A program made the translations under genes and the position numbers. Below, piece by piece: positions 41,716 through 50,435 of a DNA stretch of 64,000 nt. Position 1 is the stretch's first letter. Each line of letters begins with the position of its first letter. The stretch is from Hyphomicrobiaceae bacterium UBA7697 (GTDB lineage Bacteria; Pseudomonadota; Alphaproteobacteria; Rhizobiales; Methyloligellaceae), in NCBI GenBank assembly GCA_002482645.1, contig DLGJ01000005.1, positions 838,855-902,854 on the forward strand. The letters run 5' to 3'. The notes under the pieces were generated by a model. That model was not told the origin of the DNA. It ran no database searches and was given only the letters and a program-made list of their open reading frames with translations.

Positions 41716-42696
41716 TTAGGGTTGAATGGCGATGCCCCACGGCAGACGCCCAACCGGCACCGACTTCTCCGGTTTGAGCGTCGCGATATCGACGACGGTC
41801 ATGTCGTTGGTCAGGCCGTTCGCGACGTAAAGTTTGGATCCGTCGGGGTGAACTTCAAGGTGCCAGGGGCGCTGACCGACCAGAACGTAGTTTTCGACCT
41901 CGAATGTGTCCGGGTTGATGACCGCAACCCGGTTGGCGGGGCCGAGCGCAACGAAGAGCTTTTTCCCGTCTTTCGAGAAGCGCATGCCGACCGGCTGAAT
42001 CTGTTCCGGTGAAACGCCCGGAATCTCGAAGCCGATAACCTTGACGATCTCATGCGTGCTACCGTCGATGACCGAAACCGTACCGCCGACCTCTGACGAC
42101 ACCCATACGCGCTGCCCGTCGGGCTGCCACTCCGCATGACGCGGGCGCGTGTCGACAAGGACGTTGGCGATCAGCTCGTTCGTGGCGGTATCGATGAAAT
42201 GCGCCATGCTGGAACTCTCCGACGTCGCGACGGTGACCGTGCCGTCCGGACTGACGCGCATGCCTTCCGGCTCCACCCCGACGGGAACCTCCACGATCCG
42301 TTCGCCGCTATCGGGTTTCATGACGGTCACCATGGAGTCGTCCTCGTTGGCGATGTAGATCGTCTTGCCGTCCGGCGAGACATCCATGAGTTCCGGGTCC
42401 GGACCGGAATCCAACTCGCGGACGACTTCCAGCTTGTCCGCGTCGATCACCCCGACCACGTTGTCGTCGCCGAGACAGACGAAGACCTCCTTATTGTCCG
42501 GCGAGATCACGATCCCTCGGGGCCGGCGTCCCGTCTCGATGGTTTTGAGGACCTTGAGACTGTCGGAGTCCACGACCGTGACCGTATTGTCCCTCTCGTT
42601 CGACACGAAGATCTTGGCGGCGTTCACGGGCGACGCGGCAAGCATGAGTACGGGCACAACGGCCAGAGCAGCGACGTTCAGGCGTTTCATCTTCAT
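41716..42696 (-). CDS. PQQ-dependent catabolism-associated YVTN beta-propeller protein
   Basis: A 326-aa exported protein with a signal peptide (MKMKRLNVAALAVVPVLML ... NAA) and about seven blades with the YVTN pattern (KIFVSNERDNTVTVVD, TIYIANEDDSMVTV, KLYVANGLTNDMTVVD). This family regularly follows PQQ alcohol dehydrogenase genes. Its job is unknown; a periplasmic docking or chaperone role has been suggested only by association. Its ATG (42696) shares one base with the stop of the gene upstream (TAATG). Last gene of the xoxF-like operon. Confidence 0.88.
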   Translation of the reverse strand: MKMKRLNVAALAVVPVLMLAASPVNAAKIFVSNERDNTVTVVDSDSLKVLKTIETGRRPRGIVISPDNKEVFVCLGDDNVVGVIDADKLEVVRELDSGPDPELMDVSPDGKTIYIANEDDSMVTVMKPDSGERIVEVPVGVEPEGMRVSPDGTVTVATSESSSMAHFIDTATNELIANVLVDTRPRHAEWQPDGQRVWVSSEVGGTVSVIDGSTHEIVKVIGFEIPGVSPEQIQPVGMRFSKDGKKLFVALGPANRVAVINPDTFEVENYVLVGQRPWHLEVHPDGSKLYVANGLTNDMTVVDIATLKPEKSVPVGRLPWGIAIQP

Positions 42697-44000
42697 TAGC
42701 GCGATACGGTTGCTTTTTGTGGTTGAGCGTTGGGAAAGCGGCAGGCTGTCTCCGGTGCGTCGAAGCCGAGCGTATCCGCTGGGTAGTGCTGGTGCAGGAA
42801 ACCCTCCTGCGGGGAGAGCGAGACGAGCGCGCGCGGGGCCATGATCAGGATCGGCTGACGGAGCTGATGGTCCCAGGGCCGGACCGTCATCTTCTGGCCC
42901 TTGAAGCCGGCAACCTGGAACTTGTTGGAGAGCATGTAGTCCCGCAAGCCGGCGGCGTCGTGCTTCGGCGACCGCGTCGCGGCCTCGCCGAACGCCCGCA
43001 CCGCGAGCCAGCCTGCGTAGTCGCGCTCCGTCATCTCGCGGCCCGCCAGTTTCTGAAAGCCGGTCTGCAACGACATGCCGCCCCATTGTTCGAAGGCGCG
43101 GTGCCAGATCGACGATGTGAGGCCGTGCGTACCCACCACGGGATCGGGATCGGCGGTACGAAACGGGACGTACTCGCCGAAGGCTTCGCTTGTGTCTATG
43201 ACGAAGATGACGTCGTGCGCGGCTGCGTTTTGCGTCGCCAGAGGAATTTGCGTTTGGATCTGCTGGTGCCCGGTCTCGACCCGGCGCGCGCCCGCCTCGA
43301 ATTTGTACGTGCGTTCCTCGACCACCTCACCGCCAAAGCGCTTGGCCGCGCGCTTCACCGCGTTGGCATAGTCTTCGTCGTCGGGCGCGGTCCCCTTCAC
43401 GATGAACCAGCGGGGCCACTTTTTCCAAATGAGATACTGCGCGAGTGCATCGGCGCGCATGGCCCAGTTCGGAACGACATGGATGACGTTGTAGCGGCAA
43501 TCGCCCTGCCGGAGCCGGTCGTCGGCCGACCGGGCATTCAAGATGAGCGCGTTCTGCGCTTCGGGAAGGTCGGCGACCGCGAGGAGGTCGTGCGGCTCCA
43601 GGTCGGCCACGACGAGCTGCGGGTCGCCGGCGAAAATTTTTTTCGCTTCGGCGACCACATCGCCGTCTTCGGGGACGATATGCTCGTGGAGCACGGTCTC
43701 GACCCCCAGGAAACGTCCGGTCGCGTTGTTGTCGAGGATGCCGAGCCGCGCGCCTTGGACGCCTTTGTCGGTGAGTACGGGCTCCATTAGCGACAATGGG
43801 ATCGGCTCTTTGTACTGCTTTCCGAGATAGACGATGCCGACAGTCGTCTTGGGCTTCGGTGTCGCCGGCTTTAGGGCAGAGGTTGCGTTTTCGGGGCGGA
43901 CGTTCTTCACCGTGCCTTCCGCATCCACCGCCTGGCCAGGGACCACCCACGCAATGGACAGTGCGAAGGCCGCAATCGAAGATAGCCCGCCGTGCCGCAT
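42696..44000 (-). CDS. ABC-type substrate-binding protein of a PQQ alcohol dehydrogenase system
   Basis: A 434-aa periplasmic protein with a signal peptide (MRHGGLSSIAAFALSIAWVV) and a Leu/Ile/Val-binding-protein fold (VGIVYLGKQYKEP, PQLVVADLEPHDLLAVADL, VIHVVPNWAMRADALAQYL). No ABC permease or ATPase is nearby, as is usual for this PQQ-linked group, so it likely helps the dehydrogenase rather than transport. ATG 44000 overlaps the upstream stop (TGATG); a GTG at 44003 is an alternative. Third gene of the operon. Confidence 0.85.
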   Translation of the reverse strand: MRHGGLSSIAAFALSIAWVVPGQAVDAEGTVKNVRPENATSALKPATPKPKTTVGIVYLGKQYKEPIPLSLMEPVLTDKGVQGARLGILDNNATGRFLGVETVLHEHIVPEDGDVVAEAKKIFAGDPQLVVADLEPHDLLAVADLPEAQNALILNARSADDRLRQGDCRYNVIHVVPNWAMRADALAQYLIWKKWPRWFIVKGTAPDDEDYANAVKRAAKRFGGEVVEERTYKFEAGARRVETGHQQIQTQIPLATQNAAAHDVIFVIDTSEAFGEYVPFRTADPDPVVGTHGLTSSIWHRAFEQWGGMSLQTGFQKLAGREMTERDYAGWLAVRAFGEAATRSPKHDAAGLRDYMLSNKFQVAGFKGQKMTVRPWDHQLRQPILIMAPRALVSLSPQEGFLHQHYPADTLGFDAPETACRFPNAQPQKATVSR

Positions 44001-45919
44001 CACTGTCCTGCCGTAACGTTCGCATCCGAGGATGACTTGGGCTCGCTCCCGAGACGGCTCCCGGCGCCGTTCTTGGGCGGTGCCGCCGCATGATTGGCCA
44101 GGAGTTCGAGCTGCTGCGCCGCGGCTTTGTTTTGATTGGCCTTGGCGATATCGAGTGCCGTCTGCCCCTCGGGCGATTTCGCGTTCGCATCGGCGCCAGC
44201 TTGAAGCAGCAAACCGATCAGCGGCGGATTGTCGTGGGCGGCCGCGATCATGAGCGGCGTTACGCCCTTGGCGCTTCTGGCGTTGACGTCGGCACCCGAT
44301 TTGATCAGCCGGCGGCCGATATCGACCGAACTCATGCCTTGATTGAATCGTGCCGCCCGTCCTTTCGCGAGGGGTTGGCTAGCAATTAGCATTAGCGGGG
44401 TGAGGCGTTCGGCGCCCGCGGGCACATCTGTCTTCGCGCCCAAATCCATCAACGTATTCGCGGCGAAGAACTTACTTTCGAGAATGGCGATGCTGAGAGG
44501 CGTCGAACCGTCCGGTGCGGTGCGTTCGAGTTCGGCGCCACCTTTGGAAAGAGCTTCGATCGACGGCACGTGATTGCGAAATGCAGCGTGAAGCACGGGT
44601 GTCCACCCGTCGCGGTCCGGCAGGTTTGGGTCCGCTCCCTTCTCGAGAAGGAACGAGATCATCTCCGAATCGCGTTCCCGTGCCGCGACATGGAGCGGAG
44701 CGAGTCCCATGAGATTGAGCTTATCGACATCCGCGCCGCGATCGAGAAGAAGCGCAACCCGCTCCCGGTCGGTGGCGACGACTGCGTTGCTCAGTTCTTC
44801 ATGGATGTTCGCGCCGTCCTCTAGCCAGCCGTCGAGACGGCCGGCCGTCACGACCTGGTCGGCCGATGCCTGGTCCTTGTCCAGAGCCTTGCGGTTCTCG
44901 GTCAGCGGCGTGAGATAGAGCCTGCGGGCCTTTTCCTGTCTGTCGGTGAAGAAGGTGCCGTGGGAGGGAATATCCCCGGAAACGACGCATTTGCTGCACT
45001 GAACGAGCGGCACGCCAAAGGACTTCAGGATCTCGGCGATCTCGCCTTTGTTGTTCTCCAAAGCGTCGTCGAGCATGTATTTCAGCACGACATTGGTGGG
45101 CTGAACGCCGATCGCGAGATCGAACTCAAGCGGGACCTCGTCGTCCATCAGGTTCGCAGGCTGGATCGAGACCGGTTCTCCGCGTTTGGCCTTGAGGAAT
45201 CCGGCGAAGGGTCCGAACACCCCAGCGATGTCGAGCTCGCCGTCGATGACCTGCTGCACTTGGCGCCAAGGCTGCTTTTCCGTCTCTATGTCGGCGTCGT
45301 GGCTGAGGACGTGGATATTGATGTCCCTCAACACACCGTGCTTCGCCAAAGCCAGCCGCAGACCGGAATGCTGGTAGACGCCGAGCCGGAGCTCTTCGAG
45401 CCGCGGATCGTCCAGGTCCTCGATGACGATCCCATCCTCTTCGCGCGTCACGAAGACGTACGGCGTTCGATAGATTGGCGTCGTCGTGAGGACGCGGTCG
45501 TAGTCCGCCGGCATTCCAAGCAACACGTCGCATTCGTGGTTGTCGAACGTTTGCCGGGTGAGGCCACGGTCGATGGCGGGCCGCCAGAAATAGGTGATCC
45601 TGGCGCCGAGCGACTTGGCGACGATGTCGATAATCTCATTTTCGATGCCTTCGCGCTTGATGGTCGACAGCGGCATATTGCCGGGATCCGCACAGACACG
45701 CAGCGTGTCGATCTTCTTCTTGCGCGCGATGGCTTTGGCCGCCGTGTGCTCCGCCGGGGTCAGCTCGTCGAACGTCTTGTTGGCGAAGCCGTCGCTCAGG
45801 AACTGCGCGGAGTCTTCGGCAAGGGCGGAATCTTCGGCAATGGCGGAGTCTTCGGCAAGTGCAGAGTCCGGACCAGCCGAAACGAGGGCAAAGAAAGATG
45901 CCGCAAGCGCGGCAGACAT
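44000..45919 (-). CDS. MxaJ/XoxJ-like periplasmic binding protein fused to ankyrin repeats
   Basis: The N-terminal part (to about residue 300) is the quinoprotein-dehydrogenase-associated binding protein: LRVCADPGNMPLSTIKREGIENEI, GARITYFWRP, CDVLLGMPADYDRVLTT. XoxJ proteins bind and activate XoxF. The C-terminal part (about 370-610) has five or six ankyrin repeats (LNLMGLAPLHVAARERD, DRDGWTPVLHAAFRNH, SAKGVTPLMIAAAHDN, SPEGQTALDIAKANQN). The usual size is about 280 aa, so this is a fusion. ATG 45919 gives 639 aa; an in-frame TTG at 45934 would add MICRR and make a better signal peptide. A short AEDSAxAEDSA repeat follows the signal. Confidence 0.82.
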   Translation of the reverse strand: MSAALAASFFALVSAGPDSALAEDSAIAEDSALAEDSAQFLSDGFANKTFDELTPAEHTAAKAIARKKKIDTLRVCADPGNMPLSTIKREGIENEIIDIVAKSLGARITYFWRPAIDRGLTRQTFDNHECDVLLGMPADYDRVLTTTPIYRTPYVFVTREEDGIVIEDLDDPRLEELRLGVYQHSGLRLALAKHGVLRDINIHVLSHDADIETEKQPWRQVQQVIDGELDIAGVFGPFAGFLKAKRGEPVSIQPANLMDDEVPLEFDLAIGVQPTNVVLKYMLDDALENNKGEIAEILKSFGVPLVQCSKCVVSGDIPSHGTFFTDRQEKARRLYLTPLTENRKALDKDQASADQVVTAGRLDGWLEDGANIHEELSNAVVATDRERVALLLDRGADVDKLNLMGLAPLHVAARERDSEMISFLLEKGADPNLPDRDGWTPVLHAAFRNHVPSIEALSKGGAELERTAPDGSTPLSIAILESKFFAANTLMDLGAKTDVPAGAERLTPLMLIASQPLAKGRAARFNQGMSSVDIGRRLIKSGADVNARSAKGVTPLMIAAAHDNPPLIGLLLQAGADANAKSPEGQTALDIAKANQNKAAAQQLELLANHAAAPPKNGAGSRLGSEPKSSSDANVTAGQ

Positions 45920-45979
45920 TCGGCGGCAAATCAATTCACAACCCTGACCTGACTCGAGAAGACGAACGATGGGGGTGAC

Positions 45980-46005
45980 GCCAGGCGGAGTTTCCCCCGC
46001 CCGGC
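45980..46005 (-). promoter_or_regulatory. RNA hairpin in the xoxF-xoxJ intergenic gap
   Basis: On the minus-strand transcript a 9-bp stem (one G-U pair) with an 8-nt loop lies 19 nt after the dehydrogenase stop. No T-run follows, so it is more likely an mRNA-end stabiliser or processing site that lowers downstream expression relative to the dehydrogenase. Confidence 0.45.
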
Positions 46006-46023
46006 GCCACTGACAAGCCGTAG

Positions 46024-47940
46024 CTAGTCGGAGAGTCTGAAGGTGTAGACAGTGCCACCCTGAGGGATGCTGTTGAGGCCCGTGGCCTTGGCCATGGCCG
46101 TCGCACCGATTGCACCGAACTTGTCGTCCATATCGAGACCGGCCGTGACCGGAAGGCCGATCCATCCGCCGATGCCCGAGGGCACGGACACGTATTGCTT
46201 CCCATCGACCTTATAGGTGATTGGGTTGCCGACGATGCCGGACCCAAGCTTGCGGCTCCAGACGATCTTGCCCGTTTCCCGGTCCACCGCGCGGAAGTCG
46301 CCGCCCAGCGAGCCGTAAAAGACGAGCCCGCCGTCGGTGACGAGGGCGCCGCCCCAGTTCGGGTAGGGATCGGGAATTTCCCAGATCGTCTCACCGGTCA
46401 GCACGTCGAACTTCTTGAACTTGCCGGTGACGCCAGGCTTTTCGGGATACATGTACACATTCGCGAACACGTAGACCGTGCCTTGCTGCGTATGCGTACG
46501 CTCCTGCGGCTCGTCTTCCATGCACCAATTGTTGGTGGGGCAATAAGCCATGTTGGGCTCGTTCGGATCGATGGCGCAAGGCTGACGATCCTTGCCACCC
46601 ATGGCGGACGGGCAGGCCGAGGTGTTCACGCCGATTTCGAACGGCGAGTGCTCCTTCACCTTGATCGGACGGCCTGTCTTCAGGTCGACCTTTTCAGCCC
46701 AGTCGACGGTCACGAATTTGTGGGCACGAAGGAGCGTTCCGTCGGCCCGGTCGAGCACATAGGCAAAGCCGTTCCGGTCGAAATGAACGAGCGTCTTGCG
46801 CGGCTTACCGTCGACTTCCATGTCGACGAGGATGTTCTCGTTCACACCGTCATAGTCCCACTGGTCGAACGGTGTCATCTGGTACGCCCAGACGGCTTCG
46901 CCGGTGTCCACCTTGCGAGCGAAGATGGTCATGGACCACTTGTTGTCGAAGGGACCCGAGCCAAGCTTTTCATCGTACTCGTTGCACTTCTCATGGGTGT
47001 GATCGTCACCCTCGAGGGCACAACGAAGACCGGGGCTCCAGTGCCCGGGGTTACCAGTGGCGGCGTAGATCAATTTCAGCTCTGGATCGTAGCTGAAATA
47101 GCCCCACGGCGCGCCACCGCCGATTTTCCACTCATCCTTCGGATAGGTGACGATGCCGAGATCCTTGCCGGCGGTTCCGTAATGCGGGTTGGCCTTGTTG
47201 GTTTCCGGCGTCAGGCAGACATCCTTGTCCGAGCCAGTGGACTGGCAGGTCCAAACTTTCTCGCCGGTGTCCACATCGTAGGCGTCCAGACGGCCGCGTG
47301 CGGCGAACTCGTCCCCGCCGAACCCGGCCACAACCAGGTTCTCCGCGATCATCGCCGGCCCGGTATGGGTCTCGCCATGCTCCGGATAGGCGTGCTTGAC
47401 GGTCCAGATTTCCTTACCGGTCTTTCCGTCCAGCGCGATGACAAAGCCGTCCAGAGTATGGAAGATCACCTTGCCACGGGCGAAGTTCAGCCCACGGTTC
47501 ACCGTGTCGCAGCACGCGCGCGGAATCGCCGACTCGTCGCGATCGTTCTTCTTGACGTAATTCCAGATCTGCTTCGGGTTGTCGGGATCGGTCAGGTCGA
47601 GTGCCTGAACGACATTGCAAAGCGGCATGGACGGGCAACCGCTGACGAAATACATCATCGGCGTGCCGTTATCCAACTTCACCACCACGGGCTGACCTTC
47701 TTGGCCACGCAGCGAGTTCATGGACTGTGCCCAGATCATCTGGAGCTTGCCGACGGTGTCTTTATTGATGTCGCTGAGCGTACTATGACGCGTCAGTTGG
47801 TTGTCGCGGCCGGGCGCGGGCCACTGATTGGGATCCTCCACCCTCTTGTCGATTTCGGCCGAAGCGGACTTCGCCGTGGCCGGTGCCGGCGCAAGCAGTA
47901 GTGCCGCGGCGATGCCTAGCCCTAGTACACCATATTTCAT
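46024..47940 (-). CDS. xoxF: PQQ-dependent methanol/alcohol dehydrogenase, lanthanide type (XoxF-like)
   Basis: Periplasmic quinoprotein of 638 aa with a signal peptide (MKYGVLGLGIAAALLLAPAPATA) and eight propeller blades. It has the vicinal disulphide RACCDTVNRG (Cys143-Cys144), active-site Glu211 (GGDEFAARG), Asn297 (AATGNPGHW), catalytic Asp362 and the extra Asp364 (QWDYDGVNEN) that marks lanthanide-using enzymes. It probably oxidises methanol or another short alcohol. It differs from standard XoxF in several extra Cys pairs (C102/C108, C232/C242, C307/C319 and later ones), so it may be a separate clade with another alcohol as substrate. First gene of the operon. Confidence 0.88.
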   Translation of the reverse strand: MKYGVLGLGIAAALLLAPAPATAKSASAEIDKRVEDPNQWPAPGRDNQLTRHSTLSDINKDTVGKLQMIWAQSMNSLRGQEGQPVVVKLDNGTPMMYFVSGCPSMPLCNVVQALDLTDPDNPKQIWNYVKKNDRDESAIPRACCDTVNRGLNFARGKVIFHTLDGFVIALDGKTGKEIWTVKHAYPEHGETHTGPAMIAENLVVAGFGGDEFAARGRLDAYDVDTGEKVWTCQSTGSDKDVCLTPETNKANPHYGTAGKDLGIVTYPKDEWKIGGGAPWGYFSYDPELKLIYAATGNPGHWSPGLRCALEGDDHTHEKCNEYDEKLGSGPFDNKWSMTIFARKVDTGEAVWAYQMTPFDQWDYDGVNENILVDMEVDGKPRKTLVHFDRNGFAYVLDRADGTLLRAHKFVTVDWAEKVDLKTGRPIKVKEHSPFEIGVNTSACPSAMGGKDRQPCAIDPNEPNMAYCPTNNWCMEDEPQERTHTQQGTVYVFANVYMYPEKPGVTGKFKKFDVLTGETIWEIPDPYPNWGGALVTDGGLVFYGSLGGDFRAVDRETGKIVWSRKLGSGIVGNPITYKVDGKQYVSVPSGIGGWIGLPVTAGLDMDDKFGAIGATAMAKATGLNSIPQGGTVYTFRLSD

Positions 47941-48542
47941 CTCGGTTGCTCCTCCCGAATAGTCCGAGTGACGCTTTCAGTTGTCCTCCGTCTGCCGGGT
48001 ACCGGCGCGACTGGACAACAGATCGAGAGAGCATTGAACGGCCGAGCCGTCCGTATGCGCGTTTTCCCGAGATAAAGAAGGCGTGGCAGTCAACATGCCC
48101 CTTCATCCCGGCAAGTGCGGATAGGCGGTTCGAGTATTCTCAAGACTCTCGAAGGGTGCATGCTATCCTGCGACGCTATGCATGATGTTCCAGACATGCT
48201 TGAGAAAACGCGCGAGGCTCTGGGCGAACTTGTGCTGATATTTTGGAGAATTTCTCCTGAGTTCCAGCAACGCATATTCCCCAAAGCGATCGCCTCACTC
48301 CAGTACGATCATGCCGTGGGATGCCGGTGCCCCAGGCGGCATGTCGTAAGCGCATGCGCGCAGGCTGCGGAGAGAACGGGAAGGCGGCATCCGCGAGCCG
48401 CGTCCCCGATAGGAGTCTCGGCTAAAGGCCAAGCGCAGACGGAAGCGCTTCGCTCGGGAATGTTCGTTGCCGAAACCGGTACTGGCTCATGGCCGCTTCC
48501 GCTCGACCGCGCGGGACGGCCTTCGCGATGGAGACGTCTCGT
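47941..48542. other. About 600 bp upstream of xoxF without a supported gene
   Basis: It must hold the xoxF promoter. A 13-bp palindrome GGAGAA-T-TTCTCC lies at 48244-48256, some 300 bp upstream of xoxF. A frame from 48115 (with MHDVPDMLEKTREAL) runs into the helicase gene on the other strand and has no clear ribosome site; I do not call it. Confidence 0.4.
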
Positions 48543-49835
48543 CTACAAAGAGCGGTCCCGTCGTTGGCGGCCGTTTCGGGGCTTGGCCGGCCCGGCCGCA
48601 GCGGCCGCATTCGGCGACCGCCGCCGGGAACGCCGCCGCCCCGACGGCGCGCCCGCTTTGCCGCCATTCGGCCGCGAATGCACGGTCTCGTCGCGCTCCT
48701 CCGATAGAGGATGCTCGGCCGTCTCGACATTCGCCCGCATGAGCCGCTCGATGGCTTTGAGATAGGGCACTTCGCCGCTCTCGCAGAGCGACAACGCGAT
48801 GCCCCCGGCTCCGGCGCGCGCCGTTCGCCCGATACGGTGCACATAGCTCTCCGGTTCGTTCGGCAATTCGTAATTGATGACGTGCGAAATGCCGGGAACG
48901 TCGATGCCTCGCGCGGCGATGTCGGTCGCGACGAGAACGCGCACTTGGCCGCTGCGGAATCCATTGAGGGCTTTCACCCGTGCGTTCTGCGCCTTGTTGC
49001 CGTGCAGAGCGGCCGCGACGATCCCGTCCTGGACGAGATTGCGGCAAACGCGATCGGCGCTGCGCTTCGTCCGGGTGAACACGATCGCCTGGCCCACCTT
49101 GGGATCGTTGACGAGTTCGGCCAGCACCGAGCGCTTGTTTTGCTTGCTCACGAAGTAGGCGCGTTGCTCGATGCGGTCGACGGTGACATTGACCGGCGAG
49201 ATGTCGACGCGGATGGGATCGCGCAACACGTCGCGTGCGAGCTTGCCGATGGAGGCCTGCATCGTTGCCGAAAAGAGCAACGTCTGGCGCTGCTTGGTGC
49301 CGCACAGAGCAATGATCTTCCGGACATCTCTGATGAAGCCCATGTCGAGCATGCGGTCGGCTTCATCGAGCACCAACACGGAAACCTCGTTCAGCCGGAC
49401 GTGTCCTTGATCGCAGAGATCGAGCAGGCGGCCGGGGGTCGCGATGAGAATGTCAATGCCCGCTCGGAGCGCCTTGACCTGGTGTCCCTGTCCGACGCCC
49501 CCAAAGATCACCGCGGCGTTCAGCTTGGTATGGCGCCCATAGGCGTTGACGCGATCGCCGATTTGACCTGCCAGCTCGCGTGTCGGCGCCAGGATGAGCG
49601 CGCGCGGCGCGCCTGGCTTGCGCGATGCGTTGTCGAGGGACAGCCGGTGCAGGATCGGCAATGAGAAAGCTGCCGTCTTGCCCGTTCCCGTTTCCGCGAT
49701 TCCGAGTAGATCGCGGCCGTTAAGAAGCGCGGGAATGGCCTGAACTTGGATTGGGGTGGGAGTGAGGTGCTTCTCTGTTTTGAGGGCACGTTGCAGTGGC
49801 CCGGCAAGGCCGAGCGAGTCGAAAGTCGCAGTCAC
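48543..49835 (-). CDS. DEAD-box ATP-dependent RNA helicase (RhlE-like)
   Basis: A 430-aa RNA helicase for ribosome assembly or RNA decay. All core motifs are present: TPTPIQVQAIP (Q), AETGTGKT (I), PTRELA (Ia), TPGRL (Ib), VLDEADRM (II), SAT (III), VFTRTKRSADR (IV), ATDIAARGID (V), HRIGRTARAG (VI). A basic tail (SGRRRSRRRSPN) likely binds RNA. The GTG start at 49835 follows AAGGAAAAAGAC; the frame open to 50015 is not supported. Confidence 0.94.
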   Translation of the reverse strand: MTATFDSLGLAGPLQRALKTEKHLTPTPIQVQAIPALLNGRDLLGIAETGTGKTAAFSLPILHRLSLDNASRKPGAPRALILAPTRELAGQIGDRVNAYGRHTKLNAAVIFGGVGQGHQVKALRAGIDILIATPGRLLDLCDQGHVRLNEVSVLVLDEADRMLDMGFIRDVRKIIALCGTKQRQTLLFSATMQASIGKLARDVLRDPIRVDISPVNVTVDRIEQRAYFVSKQNKRSVLAELVNDPKVGQAIVFTRTKRSADRVCRNLVQDGIVAAALHGNKAQNARVKALNGFRSGQVRVLVATDIAARGIDVPGISHVINYELPNEPESYVHRIGRTARAGAGGIALSLCESGEVPYLKAIERLMRANVETAEHPLSEERDETVHSRPNGGKAGAPSGRRRSRRRSPNAAAAAGPAKPRNGRQRRDRSL

Positions 49836-50435
49836 GTAGTCTTTTTCCTTAGTTGCAGAACACGGATAGCGGACACGCCGCAATGCGTCTGCGATCGAAC
49901 TGAAATTGTGGTTCGCGGCCTGAAGCGGCTGTGGAAACCTGAAGTTGGAGTTCCAAAGAAGATGGATACCCAAAATGGGTGCATGCGCGAACGGCATGCG
50001 GTTGATCGGTTGCATCGAAGACAGAAAACGGGTTCCGCCTGCTGGAATTCACTGTTGTCTCGAGATCCGCCGTTCCGGCGGCTCGTCGGCATGGTCGTCG
50101 TTGGGCGGAATCGTGCCCCGCCGTTTGGGCGCCCTTGCTCGGATGCACGGCAAGGTGCCTACGCAGCGTTTTGAATTTCGGGAAGGGTCCGTGCTCGTAT
50201 TCGGCGCGATGACTGCCGTCGGTCTAAGCCCACGCCCAACATCGAGCGTGCCGTGTGGGCTCTATATGGGCTCCTCTCGTTCGATTAGCAAGGGCGATAT
50301 TGTTAACGCGATGCGGCGGCTGGACCGATGCGGCAAGAGAGGCAGGGCGGGCGGCGAAGGCGCGGCCACGCCAACCGCGTTTTGGCCGGGCAGGTGCCAT
50401 TCGGCATCGGGCGGGGCCGTTCCCGACCGGCCGCG
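49836..50435. other. About 600 bp with no recognised gene
   Basis: Promoter and leader of the helicase (RhlE genes often have long 5' leaders) and the region downstream of the metallophosphoesterase. Frames here lack family motifs and ribosome sites. I see no tRNA or cold-shock gene. Confidence 0.4.

Noticed and set aside
46195..47901. 568-aa + strand frame opposite xoxF
   Set aside because: Antisense to a protein with full catalytic motifs; composition is that of a mirrored codon frame.
48115..48765. 216-aa + strand frame between xoxF and the helicase
   Set aside because: Its second half is antisense to the helicase tail and the first half has no ribosome site or motif.
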